NCBI GenBank assembly: GCA_013375375.1
Contig: JABXJX010000011.1
Span: 1-34,824 of the forward strand
Direction of reading: 5' to 3'
From: Desulfobacterales bacterium
GTDB lineage: Bacteria > Desulfobacterota > Desulfobacteria > Desulfobacterales > C00003060
Length of the DNA stretch: 34,824 nt
This document shows, in pieces, positions 8,831 through 17,283 of the stretch (the first letter of the stretch is position 1; every line of letters starts with the position of its first letter). The position numbers and the translations under genes were made by a program. The notes beneath the pieces were generated by a model, which was given only the letters and a program-made list of their open reading frames with translations, did no database searches and was not told where the DNA came from.

Positions 8831-8900
8831 GATAGCAACTTTTGGCTAAATATGGATAAATACATCACAAACAGGATCAAGTGGAAGTCAGGAGGTACCC

Positions 8901-9551
8901 TTGAGCAAGAGGGAAAGAAAGCGCCCGTCCGGCAAACCGGCTGAAACTAAAGTGGCCGAAAAACTCGAGGGAGATTCTTCTGAGAAGGCAAAGAAAAGGC
9001 CGGTCGAAGAGGAAAGTCTTGAAGAACGCCTTAAAGCTGCTGAAGCAAAAGCCAAAGAAAACTACGACCGATTTTTGAGAATATCGGCAGAATTTGAAAA
9101 TTACAAGAAGCGTATGGAGCGGGAGATGAACGATTTTAGAAGATTCGCTAATGAATCGCTTGTCAAAGATATTCTGCCGATCGTGGATAACTTGGAAAGG
9201 GCACTCGAAATCCCTCACGAAAACAATGAGAAGTCCTTTGATGGTATGCTGGAGGGCGTCCAGATGACCCTAAAGGGGCTCTTGAGCAGCCTTGAAAAGT
9301 TTGGTGTTGTCCCTATTGAGTCCCTGGACAAGGCTTTTGATCCAAATTTTCACCAGTCCGTCGCGCAGGAAGAATCCAAAGGGCATCCCGATAATACGGT
9401 TTTGCGTGAATTTCAGAAAGGATACACGATGAAGGACCGGCTTCTTAGACCCACCATGGTCGTGGTTTCTAAAAAGCCTGATTCCAAGCCGAAGGTGAAA
9501 TCCGATGACACAGAAGAGAGCGAACACAAGATTGATGTAACGGTTCAATAG
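8901..9551 (+). CDS. grpE: Nucleotide exchange factor GrpE
   Basis: Releases ADP from DnaK during the chaperone cycle. The protein is 216 aa with a charged, disordered N-terminus of about 45 residues. A long coiled coil follows (about residues 45-90, EERLKAAEAKAKENYDRFLR and on to the ISAEFENYKKRMERE signature). The C-terminal beta domain contains FGVVPIESLDKAFDPNFHQS and GYTMKDRLLRPTMVVVSKKP. Translation begins at TTG 8901, with GGAGGT 4 bases upstream and no better start nearby. It is followed by dnaK after 21 bases; the two form an operon that ends at a terminator. Confidence 0.96.
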   Translation: MSKRERKRPSGKPAETKVAEKLEGDSSEKAKKRPVEEESLEERLKAAEAKAKENYDRFLRISAEFENYKKRMEREMNDFRRFANESLVKDILPIVDNLERALEIPHENNEKSFDGMLEGVQMTLKGLLSSLEKFGVVPIESLDKAFDPNFHQSVAQEESKGHPDNTVLREFQKGYTMKDRLLRPTMVVVSKKPDSKPKVKSDDTEESEHKIDVTVQ

Positions 9552-9572
9552 TTCAGGATAAGGAGGAAAGTA

Positions 9573-11498
9573 ATGAGCAAAGTAATAGGTATTGATCTTG
9601 GCACGACCAACTCATGCGTAGCCATTATGGAAGGGAAGGATCCAAAGGTGATCCCCAACCCTGAAGGAGGACGAACTACGCCCTCCATGATCGCTTCAAC
9701 CAACGGCGGGGAACGGCTTGTGGGCCAGATTGCTAAAAGACAGGCCGTTACCAATCCGGAAAATACGGTTTTTGCGGTCAAGCGTCTTATTGGTCGAAAG
9801 TATGCTTCACCGGAAGTTCAGAATGACAAGAAAGTCTGTCCATATAAGATCACCCAAGCTTCCAATGGCGATATCAGGGTTGAGATCAACGGTAAGGCAT
9901 ACAGCCCTGCCGAAATCTCATCGCATATCCTGCAAAGCATGAAAAAGACCGCCGAGGAATACCTGGGTGAGAAGGTGACCGAGGCTGTTATAACGGTCCC
10001 GGCCTATTTTAACGACAGCCAGAGGCAGGCTACCAAGGATGCAGGGCGGGTTGCCGGCCTGAACGTCTTGAGGATCATAAACGAGCCGACTGCAGCATCC
10101 CTGGCTTACGGTCTTGATAAGAAGAAGGATGAAAAAATTGCCGTCTTCGATCTGGGCGGGGGGACCTTTGATATCTCATTGCTTGAGATCGGTGAGGGTG
10201 TCTTTGAGGTAAAGTCCACCAATGGCGATACCCATCTTGGTGGTGAGGATTTTGATCAAAGGGTTATCGACTACATCGCGGACGAATTTAAGAAAGACCA
10301 GGGGATCGACATCCGTAGTGACAAGATGGCCCTGCAGCGCTTAAAGGAGGCTGCTGAAAAGGCCAAGATGGAACTTTCGACCTCTATGGAGACCGAAGTC
10401 AACCTCCCTTTTATCACGGCTGATGCCAGCGGTCCCAAGCATCTGAATTTGAAGCTGACACGGACCAAGCTGGAAGCTCTGGTTGATGACTTGCTGGACA
10501 AGCTGGCCGGGCCCTGTAAGACGGCGTTAAAGGATGCAGGCATGAGCGCTTCAGATATCAACGAGGTTATCTTGGTCGGCGGCATGACACGGATGCCGGC
10601 TGTTCAGAAGAAGGTGAAGGATCTGTTTGGTAAAGAGCCTCATAAGGGTGTAAATCCTGATGAAGTGGTGGCCCTTGGAGCGGCTATTCAGGCCGGGGTC
10701 TTGAAGGGTGATGTCGAGGATGTGCTTCTCCTGGATGTGACGCCGCTTTCCCTGGGGATTGAGACACTTGGTGGTGTATTTACCAAATTGATCGAAAAGA
10801 ATACCACGATACCCACCAAGAAGAGTCAGGTATTTTCCACCGCGGCCGATAATCAGCCCGCGGTTTCGATTCACGTGCTTCAAGGCGAACGCGAAATGGC
10901 AGAATACAACAAGACCCTGGGCCGCTTTGAATTGGTCGGCATACCGCCGGCGCCACGTGGCATGCCCCAGATTGAGGTAACCTTCGACATCGATGCCAAT
11001 GGTATTGTCCATGTCTCGGCCAAAGATCTGGGGACCGGAAAGGAACAATCAATAAAGATCACGGCGTCAAGCGGACTTTCAGAAGAGGAGATTCAAAAGC
11101 TGACGAAGGATGCCGAGTTGCACGCTGAGGAGGACAAAAAGAAGAAAGCCCTGGTAGAAGCCCGGAACCATGCGGACAGCCTTATCTATCAGACTGAAAA
11201 GTCAATGCGAGAACTGGGCGACAAGATAGATTCAAGCCTCAAGTCAAATTTGGAAGAGGCCATAGAACGGCTTAAGAAGGCCATGGAAGGGACGGATACC
11301 GAGGAGATCAAGCGCCTGAGCGAAGAATTGATGCAAACCTCTCACAAGTTGGCTGAAACCATGTATGCTAAGGCTGCCAGCGCACAACAGGCAGGTGAGC
11401 AAGCCGGCGGCGGCCCTTCTGCAGAGTCTGAAGCCAAGGCCCCCGAAGACGAGGATGTGGTGGATGCCGATTTTGAAGAGGTCCAGGATAATAAATAA
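9573..11498 (+). CDS. dnaK: Molecular chaperone DnaK (Hsp70)
   Basis: ATP-driven chaperone of 641 aa, full length. The ATPase domain begins [17 protein letters not shown]. It carries [45 protein letters not shown] and [12 protein letters not shown]. The substrate-binding domain follows, with [16 protein letters not shown] and [15 protein letters not shown] helical lid and the conserved acidic C-terminus ([12 protein letters not shown]) end the protein. AAGGAGG precedes the ATG at 9573. dnaJ does not follow; the unit ends at the terminator near 11529. Confidence 0.98.
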   Translation: MSKVIGIDLGTTNSCVAIMEGKDPKVIPNPEGGRTTPSMIASTNGGERLVGQIAKRQAVTNPENTVFAVKRLIGRKYASPEVQNDKKVCPYKITQASNGDIRVEINGKAYSPAEISSHILQSMKKTAEEYLGEKVTEAVITVPAYFNDSQRQATKDAGRVAGLNVLRIINEPTAASLAYGLDKKKDEKIAVFDLGGGTFDISLLEIGEGVFEVKSTNGDTHLGGEDFDQRVIDYIADEFKKDQGIDIRSDKMALQRLKEAAEKAKMELSTSMETEVNLPFITADASGPKHLNLKLTRTKLEALVDDLLDKLAGPCKTALKDAGMSASDINEVILVGGMTRMPAVQKKVKDLFGKEPHKGVNPDEVVALGAAIQAGVLKGDVEDVLLLDVTPLSLGIETLGGVFTKLIEKNTTIPTKKSQVFSTAADNQPAVSIHVLQGEREMAEYNKTLGRFELVGIPPAPRGMPQIEVTFDIDANGIVHVSAKDLGTGKEQSIKITASSGLSEEEIQKLTKDAELHAEEDKKKKALVEARNHADSLIYQTEKSMRELGDKIDSSLKSNLEEAIERLKKAMEGTDTEEIKRLSEELMQTSHKLAETMYAKAASAQQAGEQAGGGPSAESEAKAPEDEDVVDADFEEVQDNK

Positions 11499-11528
11499 TC
11501 GTATAAGTCCGAGCCGCAAAACGAATAA

Positions 11529-11563
11529 AAACCCGCAGTACTTATGATGCTGCGGGTTTTTTT
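11529..11563 (+). terminator. Rho-independent terminator of grpE-dnaK
   Basis: The arms AAACCCGCAG (11529-11538) and CTGCGGGTTT (11550-11559) pair around an 11-base loop and are followed directly by a T-run. This is a textbook intrinsic terminator 30 bases past the dnaK stop. Confidence 0.93.
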
Positions 11564-11605
11564 CTTTATTATGGCCGAAATGTATGATAAAAAAATAAAA
11601 TTACT

Positions 11606-11640
11606 GATGTCGGGTAGTTAATGTGCTTTTTAGTAAGTTA
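11606..11640. repeat. Solo end of the palindromic element, copy D
   Basis: GATGTCGGGTAGTTAATGT (11606-11624), followed by a segment ending TTTTTAGTAAG, matches the right end of copy B and the reverse complement of the left end of copy A. No matching inner arm or left end precedes it, so this appears to be a deletion remnant or half element. It lies just past the dnaK terminator. Confidence 0.7.
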
Positions 11641-11701
11641 TTCCTGCTGCTGTTAAGATCCAGTCCGACGCAAGCGGAGTCTCCGTAAGGGCGCTGAGAC
11701 C

Positions 11702-12034
11702 ATGAAGCAGTATCGCATTGATGAGTTGCGGTTAGAGGATTATGAAAAGATCAGGAGATATTTTGATGATCGATTTGGTTCTTCCAGTATGGAAGGTGTT
11801 TATTGGGTCCCTCTCGATTCTGATCTGCTGGATCAGGTTCAAGCTGCCCATGTCGATTGCCAGCCATTCTATTTTGCTGTCGTACTGGAGTCATCGGTCA
11901 TCTCTTTTGAATTCTTGATCCGAACGCGAAGCCGTGTTCGATGTGACTGTATCCATTATGCCAGTGAGACACAAAGAGATCACATTGTTCAGTTTGCGGA
12001 TTCAATTTTTGAAACGCTGAAGATTTTGACCTGA
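11702..12034 (+). CDS. Hypothetical protein
   Basis: A 110-aa protein, MKQYRIDELRLEDYEKIRRYF at its start, with the later segment FYFAVVLESSVISFEFLIRT and C-terminal HIVQFADSIFETLKIL. It has no signal peptide or membrane segment and looks like a small alpha/beta cytosolic protein. Codon use is like the neighbours and no other frame competes, so I believe it is real. I do not recognise the family. The ribosome binding site is weak (GAG before the ATG). It lies 54 bases upstream of the acyltransferase gene and may be cotranscribed with it. Confidence 0.72.
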   Translation: MKQYRIDELRLEDYEKIRRYFDDRFGSSSMEGVYWVPLDSDLLDQVQAAHVDCQPFYFAVVLESSVISFEFLIRTRSRVRCDCIHYASETQRDHIVQFADSIFETLKILT

Positions 12035-12088
12035 AAGGCAGGTCTAAATGCATCAAGATATGATTCTTGAAGTTGTTATTAAATAAGC

Positions 12089-12823
12089 ATGTGGAATACG
12101 ATACGAACAGCCCTGATCTCAAGCTTGTTGATTTTGATTACGCTCTTTTGCGCTTTGCTCGCCATTGTTGTGTCGTTTTTGAAAAATGGTGATAAGTTCG
12201 CACACTTGGTTGGAAGATTCTGGGGAAGGTCCATTATCTTTGTAAGCCGTGTCAAGGTATCTGTTCAAGGGTTAGAACATATAGATAACGGCGCGTCTTA
12301 CGTTTATATGGCCAATCACCAGAGCATGTTCGATATCCTGGCACTTCTGGGGTATCTGCCGGTTCAGTTCAGATGGCTGGCCAAGATGGAACTCTTCCGG
12401 ATACCTGTTTTTGGGTATTCAATGGCTCGTGCGGGGTATATCAGTATTGACCGGTCTAATCGAAAGTCGGCCTATAAAAGTCTCCAGGCTGCGGCTCAAA
12501 AGATTGCACATGGGGTTTCTGTAGTGATATTTCCAGAGGGTACGCGGAGCCTTGACGGCCGGATCAAGCCGTTTAAGGGTGGTGGTTTTTACTTGGCTAT
12601 TCGCGCAGGGCGCCCAATTGTACCTGTGGTGATTTGCGGGAGCCACCATGTTATGCCAAAGGGGACGCTTTGCATAAGACGCGGTCAAATTATTATCAGC
12701 GTCAACCCGCCCATTGAGACTGCTCCTTACAACAGCAATACCAAGTCGGTTCTGATGGAATCCGTCAGGTCCACAATGAAAAGAGACCTGGAAAGGATAA
12801 AAGCTCGTGGAGGTATGAAGTAA
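12089..12823 (+). CDS. plsC: 1-acyl-sn-glycerol-3-phosphate acyltransferase
   Basis: Transfers an acyl chain to lysophosphatidic acid to give phosphatidic acid, the precursor of membrane phospholipids. The protein is 244 aa with an N-terminal membrane segment (about residues 6-30, ALISSLLILITLFCALLAIV). The catalytic H-X4-D box is in the segment MANHQSMFDILALL, the glycerol-phosphate site is FPEGTRSLDG, and IVPVVICGSH follows. This is the usual motif order for the PlsC family. The start ATG at 12089 has little ribosome binding site. The gene ends 3 bases before ftsK. Related acyltransferases acting on other lipids cannot be fully excluded. Confidence 0.92.
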   Translation: MWNTIRTALISSLLILITLFCALLAIVVSFLKNGDKFAHLVGRFWGRSIIFVSRVKVSVQGLEHIDNGASYVYMANHQSMFDILALLGYLPVQFRWLAKMELFRIPVFGYSMARAGYISIDRSNRKSAYKSLQAAAQKIAHGVSVVIFPEGTRSLDGRIKPFKGGGFYLAIRAGRPIVPVVICGSHHVMPKGTLCIRRGQIIISVNPPIETAPYNSNTKSVLMESVRSTMKRDLERIKARGGMK

Positions 12824-12826
12824 GAG

Positions 12827-15001
12827 ATGCGCAAGGAAATCTTGGGGGTTTTGCTCGTATTTGCACTCATATTTACGGCTGTAAGCCTCCTTTCTTACCA
12901 TCCTGCTGATCCGTCAATTAATCGCGCCGCGATTTCCGGCGAGGTTCAAAACCTGTTTGGACCGGCAGGTGCTCACTCGGCAGGATTTCTTGTCTACTTG
13001 TTTGGGCTTGGTGCCTTCTCAATACCTATCCTATTGCTTATTATCAGTCTATACACCTTCAAGGGTTATGCCAGGGGGGTAATCATACTGGCCGTTGTGG
13101 GTGGGCTGCTTTTGGCGGTTGCGAGTGCCGGTCTTCTCTCGGTGTATCAAAGTTACTTTCTGGTCTTTGGAAAGCGGTTTTCGAGCGGCGGGATTGTGGG
13201 AATTCCATTAGCCAAGATCGTGGTTAAGTATTCCAACAGGACCGGGGGGCTCATTTTTCTTTTCACTATCTGGACCATTGCCTTTATTATGACCACCCGG
13301 CTGTCTCTTCTTGCTTTGTCTAAATCGCTTACCAGGGTCTGTACCGGGGTGCTCAGCAGGGCAACTACTGCCTGGATCATCTGGAGGGAACGTCGCAATA
13401 AGGCCAAGAGAAGCACCGAGGCAAGATATAAGTATTCACCCAGAAAAAAAGCTTCTGTAAAAGTCATGGAATCCCGGCCGAAACGAGTCAAGGGGGTCCC
13501 GGCCGGCAGACAGGAAGCTTTTGAATTCATGGCTGGTGGGTATAGGCTCCCTTCCATAAACCTGCTGGAGGGCTCTGAACTTGATGTCAAGCCAATGGAC
13601 CATGAAAGCCTCCAGATGCAGTCGAAGCTCCTGGAAAAGAAGCTCAGCGATTTTGATGTATCGGGCAGAGTGGTGGCTGTATCCCCCGGGCCGGTGGTTA
13701 CCATGTACGAATACGAGCCCGCACCGGGTGTTAAGATTAACAAAGTGGTGAGCCTGGCCGATGATCTGGCCATGGCACTTCGGGCTACCGGCATTCGCAT
13801 TGTTGCCCCCATTCCAGGCAAATCAGTCATCGGGATAGAGGTCGCAAACGCAAACAGGGAACCCGTAAGACTGGAAGATATTGTTGCCTCTGAGACCTTT
13901 GAACATTCGAAATCGAAACTAACCCTGGCGCTGGGCAAGGATATTATAGGTAATCCTGTTGTAGCCGATTTGGCAAAGATGCCCCACCTTTTGATCGCGG
14001 GTGCTACGGGGTCCGGCAAGAGCGTGGCCTTGAATGCCATGATCTGCAGTATCCTCTATAAGGCAACCCCCAACGAGGTAAAGCTCCTTCTAATCGATCC
14101 AAAGCGTATTGAGCTGTCAGCTTACGAAGGTATCCCGCACATGATCTCACCAGTGGTCATGGATGCCAGGAAGGCAACCCGGGTCTTGCAGTGGGCGGTT
14201 CATGAGATGGAACGTCGCTATACCCTTATGGCCGAACAGAGAGTTCGAAATATATACCAGTATCATCGTAAACTGGCCAAAGAGATAAAGACACTCAAGC
14301 AGGCCGGAGGATCAGGGGATAGGCCGACGGCCGAAACTAAAAGTACGCTTGAAGCGTTCCCATTCATCGTGGTTGTTATTGACGAGCTGGCCGACCTCAT
14401 GCTGGTAGCCTCCAGGGATGTTGAACTGGCCCTGACACGGCTGGCACAGATGGCCCGCGCGGCAGGAATTCACTTGTTGATTGCCACGCAAAGGCCTTCG
14501 GTGGATGTCTTGACCGGCACTATTAAGGCCAACTTCCCGACCAGGATCTCCTTCCAGGTTTCTTGCCGAACGGACTCCAGGACCATCTTGGATACCAATG
14601 GTGCCGAGAGCCTTCTTGGAAAGGGCGATATGCTCTTTCTCCCTCCAGGTACCGCCAAGCTGGAGCGTGTCCACGGGGCCTATGTTTCGGGGGTAGAGAT
14701 TCGTCAAATCACGGAGTTTTTGAAGAAACAACAAAACCCGGTTTATAAGGAAGAAATCATTAAGGCCGGAACTGAGGATAATAATAAGAATAGCGAAGAA
14801 GAATACGATGAAAAATATGATGAAGCCGTCGCCCTGGTTACGGAGACCAGGCAGGCCTCCATTTCAATGATTCAGCGTCGTCTTAGAGTGGGGTATAATC
14901 GAGCGGCCCGAATGATCGAAACGATGGAACGCGATGGCGTGGTTGGTCCCTCTGATGGAAGCAAGCCCAGAGATGTGCTTGTTAAGGGATATGGGGATTG
15001 A
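12827..15001 (+). CDS. ftsK: DNA translocase FtsK
   Basis: Septum-located, ATP-driven double-strand DNA pump that clears and aligns chromosome ends and activates XerCD at dif. The protein is 724 aa, a compact form with a short linker. The N-terminus holds about four membrane segments within residues 1-170. The motor domain has Walker A GATGSGKS at 392-399, Walker B VVVIDELADLM, and the segments IDPKRIELSAYEGIPHM and RAAGIHLLIATQRPSVDVLT. The C-terminal winged-helix gamma domain, which reads KOPS-like sites, includes RRLRVGYNRAARMIETMERD. A strong GGAGGT lies within the end of the preceding gene. A XerC/D-type recombinase is encoded at 27211. Confidence 0.96.
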   Translation: MRKEILGVLLVFALIFTAVSLLSYHPADPSINRAAISGEVQNLFGPAGAHSAGFLVYLFGLGAFSIPILLLIISLYTFKGYARGVIILAVVGGLLLAVASAGLLSVYQSYFLVFGKRFSSGGIVGIPLAKIVVKYSNRTGGLIFLFTIWTIAFIMTTRLSLLALSKSLTRVCTGVLSRATTAWIIWRERRNKAKRSTEARYKYSPRKKASVKVMESRPKRVKGVPAGRQEAFEFMAGGYRLPSINLLEGSELDVKPMDHESLQMQSKLLEKKLSDFDVSGRVVAVSPGPVVTMYEYEPAPGVKINKVVSLADDLAMALRATGIRIVAPIPGKSVIGIEVANANREPVRLEDIVASETFEHSKSKLTLALGKDIIGNPVVADLAKMPHLLIAGATGSGKSVALNAMICSILYKATPNEVKLLLIDPKRIELSAYEGIPHMISPVVMDARKATRVLQWAVHEMERRYTLMAEQRVRNIYQYHRKLAKEIKTLKQAGGSGDRPTAETKSTLEAFPFIVVVIDELADLMLVASRDVELALTRLAQMARAAGIHLLIATQRPSVDVLTGTIKANFPTRISFQVSCRTDSRTILDTNGAESLLGKGDMLFLPPGTAKLERVHGAYVSGVEIRQITEFLKKQQNPVYKEEIIKAGTEDNNKNSEEEYDEKYDEAVALVTETRQASISMIQRRLRVGYNRAARMIETMERDGVVGPSDGSKPRDVLVKGYGD

Positions 15002-15011
15002 AGTGAGCTAA

Positions 15012-15096
15012 AGTGTCTAAAGTGAACTAAAGTGCCTAAAGTTGAGGCGCATTCCTTAACTTTAGGCGCTTTCAATTTTAGTTCACTTTAGGCACT
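15012..15096. repeat. Imperfect palindrome of AGTGCCTAAAGT units
   Basis: The left arm (15012-15043) is built from tandem units of the type AGTGNCTAAAGTGAACTAA. The right arm (15058-15096) carries their reverse complement, ending GTTCACTTTAGGCACT. The arms can fold into a long imperfect hairpin. It sits between the ftsK stop and the lolA start and ends 4 bases before the lolA ATG. It could attenuate transcription, stabilise the upstream mRNA end, or be a mobile repetitive unit. Confidence 0.8.
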
Positions 15097-15100
15097 GGAA

Positions 15101-15769
15101 ATGATGATAAAGATCATGAATAGATATCTTTTCATTTATATTGTTCTGCTTAGTTCCTGGCATAACACGTGCTGGGGCCTGGAAGCGGCCGAGATCCTGG
15201 ACCGTGTTCAACGCAGGTACGGAGCAGGCGATTTTGAAGCCGGCTTCGTCCAGGAGTCGCATCTAAAGGCGATGGGCATGGTTGACACGGCCAGGGGCCG
15301 GCTCTATTTTGGGCGTCCCGGCATGATGCGCTGGCACTATAAGACCCCGGAGGAATATTTCATTATAACAGATGGAGATACGGTTTGGATCTACAGGCCG
15401 GGGGAAAACCAGGTCATATTGGGCCGGGCCGTCGACTATTTCGGCGCCAAAAAGGGTGGGGATTTCTTTACCAAGCCCGGGGAGCTTTCCGGGGAATTTA
15501 TTGTTAAACAGGCACCAAAGGAGTTTCAGGAAAAGGGCTGTTATGTATTGAGGCTTGTTCCCAGGACGGAACAGCCCGGCCTGACCGAACTTTACCTGTT
15601 CATTTCAAAGGAGACTTTTAACATTGCACGGACCGTCGCCTATAATGCCTTTGGAGATATAACAACACTCAGGTTTCAAAGCTATATATTTAACCAGGGG
15701 CTGAATCCATCCTTGTTTGTATTTGAGATCCCGAGAGGTGCAGAGGTGGTGCAGCTTAAGGGCGAATAG
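15101..15769 (+). CDS. lolA: Outer-membrane lipoprotein carrier protein LolA
   Basis: Periplasmic carrier that takes lipoproteins released by LolCDE to the outer membrane. The protein is 222 aa including an N-terminal signal peptide (hydrophobic core YLFIYIVLLSSW, cleavage near residue 25-27, in the region of CWGLEA). The mature part shows FEAGFVQESHLKAMG, ARGRLYFGRPGMMRWHYKTP and DGDTVWIYRPGENQV, which are typical LolA blocks. ATGs at 15101, 15104 and 15116 are all possible starts. ftsK-lolA-nadA is a usual order in this group. The gene confirms a diderm envelope. Confidence 0.92.
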   Translation: MMIKIMNRYLFIYIVLLSSWHNTCWGLEAAEILDRVQRRYGAGDFEAGFVQESHLKAMGMVDTARGRLYFGRPGMMRWHYKTPEEYFIITDGDTVWIYRPGENQVILGRAVDYFGAKKGGDFFTKPGELSGEFIVKQAPKEFQEKGCYVLRLVPRTEQPGLTELYLFISKETFNIARTVAYNAFGDITTLRFQSYIFNQGLNPSLFVFEIPRGAEVVQLKGE

Positions 15770-15785
15770 AACGGATATCAAAGCT

Positions 15786-16712
15786 GTGACTGAGAGTGAG
15801 AGTATTGCACGGGAGATCAGGGCGCTTCTAAAAGAGCGCAATGCGATTTTACTCGCCCACAACTATCAACGGCCGGAGATTCAGGATGTTGCCGACCTGA
15901 CCGGGGACTCCCTTGAACTTAGTATAAAGGCGGCCAAGACCGATGCGGATGTGATTGTCTTTTGTGGGGTTCACTTCATGTCCGAGACCGCCTCAATCGT
16001 ATCGCCGGACAAAACAGTTCTCATGCCTCGCCCGGACGCGGGATGTCCCATGGCCGACATGATCACACCTGAAGCCCTCAAGACCAGGCTGGCTGAATTG
16101 GGTGATATGCCTGTGGTTACCTATGTCAATTCGACTGCCTCGGTCAAAGCGCATTCCACGATCTGCTGCACTTCCGCCAATGCGGTAGCTGTAGTGAACA
16201 GCCTGGCGGAAGATGAAATCTTGATGACCCCGGATCGGAACCTTAGTCAATATGTAGCTTCCAAAACCAGCAAGAAAATACATTACTGGGATGGTTACTG
16301 TCCCATCCATGATCGATTAAGCGCCGAACAAGTGCTGAATACCAAGGCCGCCCATCCCGAGGCCCTTTTTATGGCCCACCCGGAATGCCGTCCCGAGGTG
16401 TTGGCTTTGGCTGATGCAATACTAAGCACCTCCGGGATGCTCGATTTTGCCGAACGCTCTGATAAGGAGTCTTTCATTGTGGGCACCGAGGAGGGGCTTA
16501 TATATCCTCTTCAGAAGGCAAATCCGAACAAATCGTTCTACAGGGCCTCGGAAGCGATGGTATGTGAAGACATGAAGCTGACCACGCTTGGCGATGTCCT
16601 GACCGCCATATCCGATATGACCTATGAGGTGAAGGTTAGCGAAGATGTGCGCATACATGCCTCCCGCGCTGTGGAACGAATGCTCGAGATTACAGGGAAG
16701 TTAGATGATTAG
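15786..16712 (+). CDS. nadA: Quinolinate synthase
   Basis: A 4Fe-4S enzyme that condenses iminoaspartate with dihydroxyacetone phosphate to quinolinate in NAD synthesis. From GTG 15786 the protein is 308 aa, a normal length. Residues before this point overlap lolA and are not family-like, which decides the start. Motifs include ILLAHNYQRPEIQDVAD, GDSLELS, VFCGVHFMSETA, TYVNSTASVKAHSTICCTSA, MAHPEC and EAMVCEDMKLTTL. Cluster cysteines are probably C60, C201 and C260, judged by context. No nadB or nadC lies in the window. The 3' end overlaps the convergent GcvH-like gene by 23 bases. Confidence 0.95.
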   Translation: MTESESIAREIRALLKERNAILLAHNYQRPEIQDVADLTGDSLELSIKAAKTDADVIVFCGVHFMSETASIVSPDKTVLMPRPDAGCPMADMITPEALKTRLAELGDMPVVTYVNSTASVKAHSTICCTSANAVAVVNSLAEDEILMTPDRNLSQYVASKTSKKIHYWDGYCPIHDRLSAEQVLNTKAAHPEALFMAHPECRPEVLALADAILSTSGMLDFAERSDKESFIVGTEEGLIYPLQKANPNKSFYRASEAMVCEDMKLTTLGDVLTAISDMTYEVKVSEDVRIHASRAVERMLEITGKLDD

Positions 16713-17163
16713 GAAAGATTATTTTTGGTAGGTGTTTTGTCAGTATGTATTCTTCATAATCATCGGCGGACATGAGCATGCTCAGGTCATCTAAGGAAAA
16801 GATCTCGGCCCGGATGATCCAGCCTTGGTTGTAGGGTGAGAAATTGATCAATGTGGGGTTGTCAATAACGTCTTGATTGACCGAAACAACGCGGCCACAG
16901 ATTGGGGCGTAAATATCGTTAAACAGCCTACCACATTCGATACTTCCAAATGACTCGCGGGTAGTAATCGCATCACCCTCGTTAGGGAGTTCCACATAAT
17001 TGAGTTTTCCAAGGTGCAATTGGACAAAATCAGTTATGCCGAGAGTGACCGTGTGATTCTCTTCGTATCGGACCCAGACATGGTCCTCAGAGTACCATAG
17101 TTCGTCCAGTACCAGCAAAGCCTCGCTTCCCTCCTCTTTGCCTGAACCGCAAAACGAATGCAT
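16690..17163 (-). CDS. GcvH-like protein lacking the lipoyl lysine
   Basis: A 157-aa lipoyl-domain protein of the glycine cleavage H family. It has LWYSEDHVWVRYEEN at about residues 22-36, GITDFVQLHLGKLNYVELP and then ESFGSIECGRLFNDIYAPIC. The latter aligns with the swinging-arm segment ES-V-K-A-A-S-DIYAP. At the position of the lipoylated lysine there is arginine (R79, codon AGG). DNPTLINFSPYNQGWIIR matches the end of the fold. No other glycine cleavage genes are nearby. It probably cannot carry lipoate, so catalysis in GCV is unlikely; the role is unknown. The ATG at 17163 lies within a REP-like hairpin. A TTG at 17118, with AGAGGAGGG upstream, may be the true start. Confidence 0.82.
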   Translation of the reverse strand: MHSFCGSGKEEGSEALLVLDELWYSEDHVWVRYEENHTVTLGITDFVQLHLGKLNYVELPNEGDAITTRESFGSIECGRLFNDIYAPICGRVVSVNQDVIDNPTLINFSPYNQGWIIRAEIFSLDDLSMLMSADDYEEYILTKHLPKIIFPNHLTSL

Positions 17164-17194
17164 TCCCCGTCCGCCTAGGCGGACTGCAGGGAAT
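17162..17194. repeat. REP-like hairpin, copy 1
   Basis: ATTCCCC-GTCCGCC-TA-GGCGGAC-TGCA-GGGAAT forms a tight hairpin. Related units occur at 19105 and 24392. Its left end contains the candidate start codon of the GcvH-like gene, on the minus strand. Confidence 0.7.
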
Positions 17195-17283
17195 CTTGGA
17201 TCATGTAGCCGGGGATGCCTATATACTGAAAAAAAGTCGCTTTGCAAGCATTTTTTACAAAAAAACGTCGCACAACCCTAAGC

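Noticed and set aside
8776-8900. CIRCE or sigma-32 control of grpE-dnaK
   Set aside because: Neither the TTAGCACTC inverted repeat nor a CTTGAA/CCCCAT-type promoter is visible; only a sigma-70 type promoter is.
13153-14040. A 295-codon open frame antisense to ftsK
   Set aside because: The plus-strand frame is clearly FtsK, with motor motifs; the antisense frame is Ser/Leu-rich mirror sequence without a ribosome binding site.
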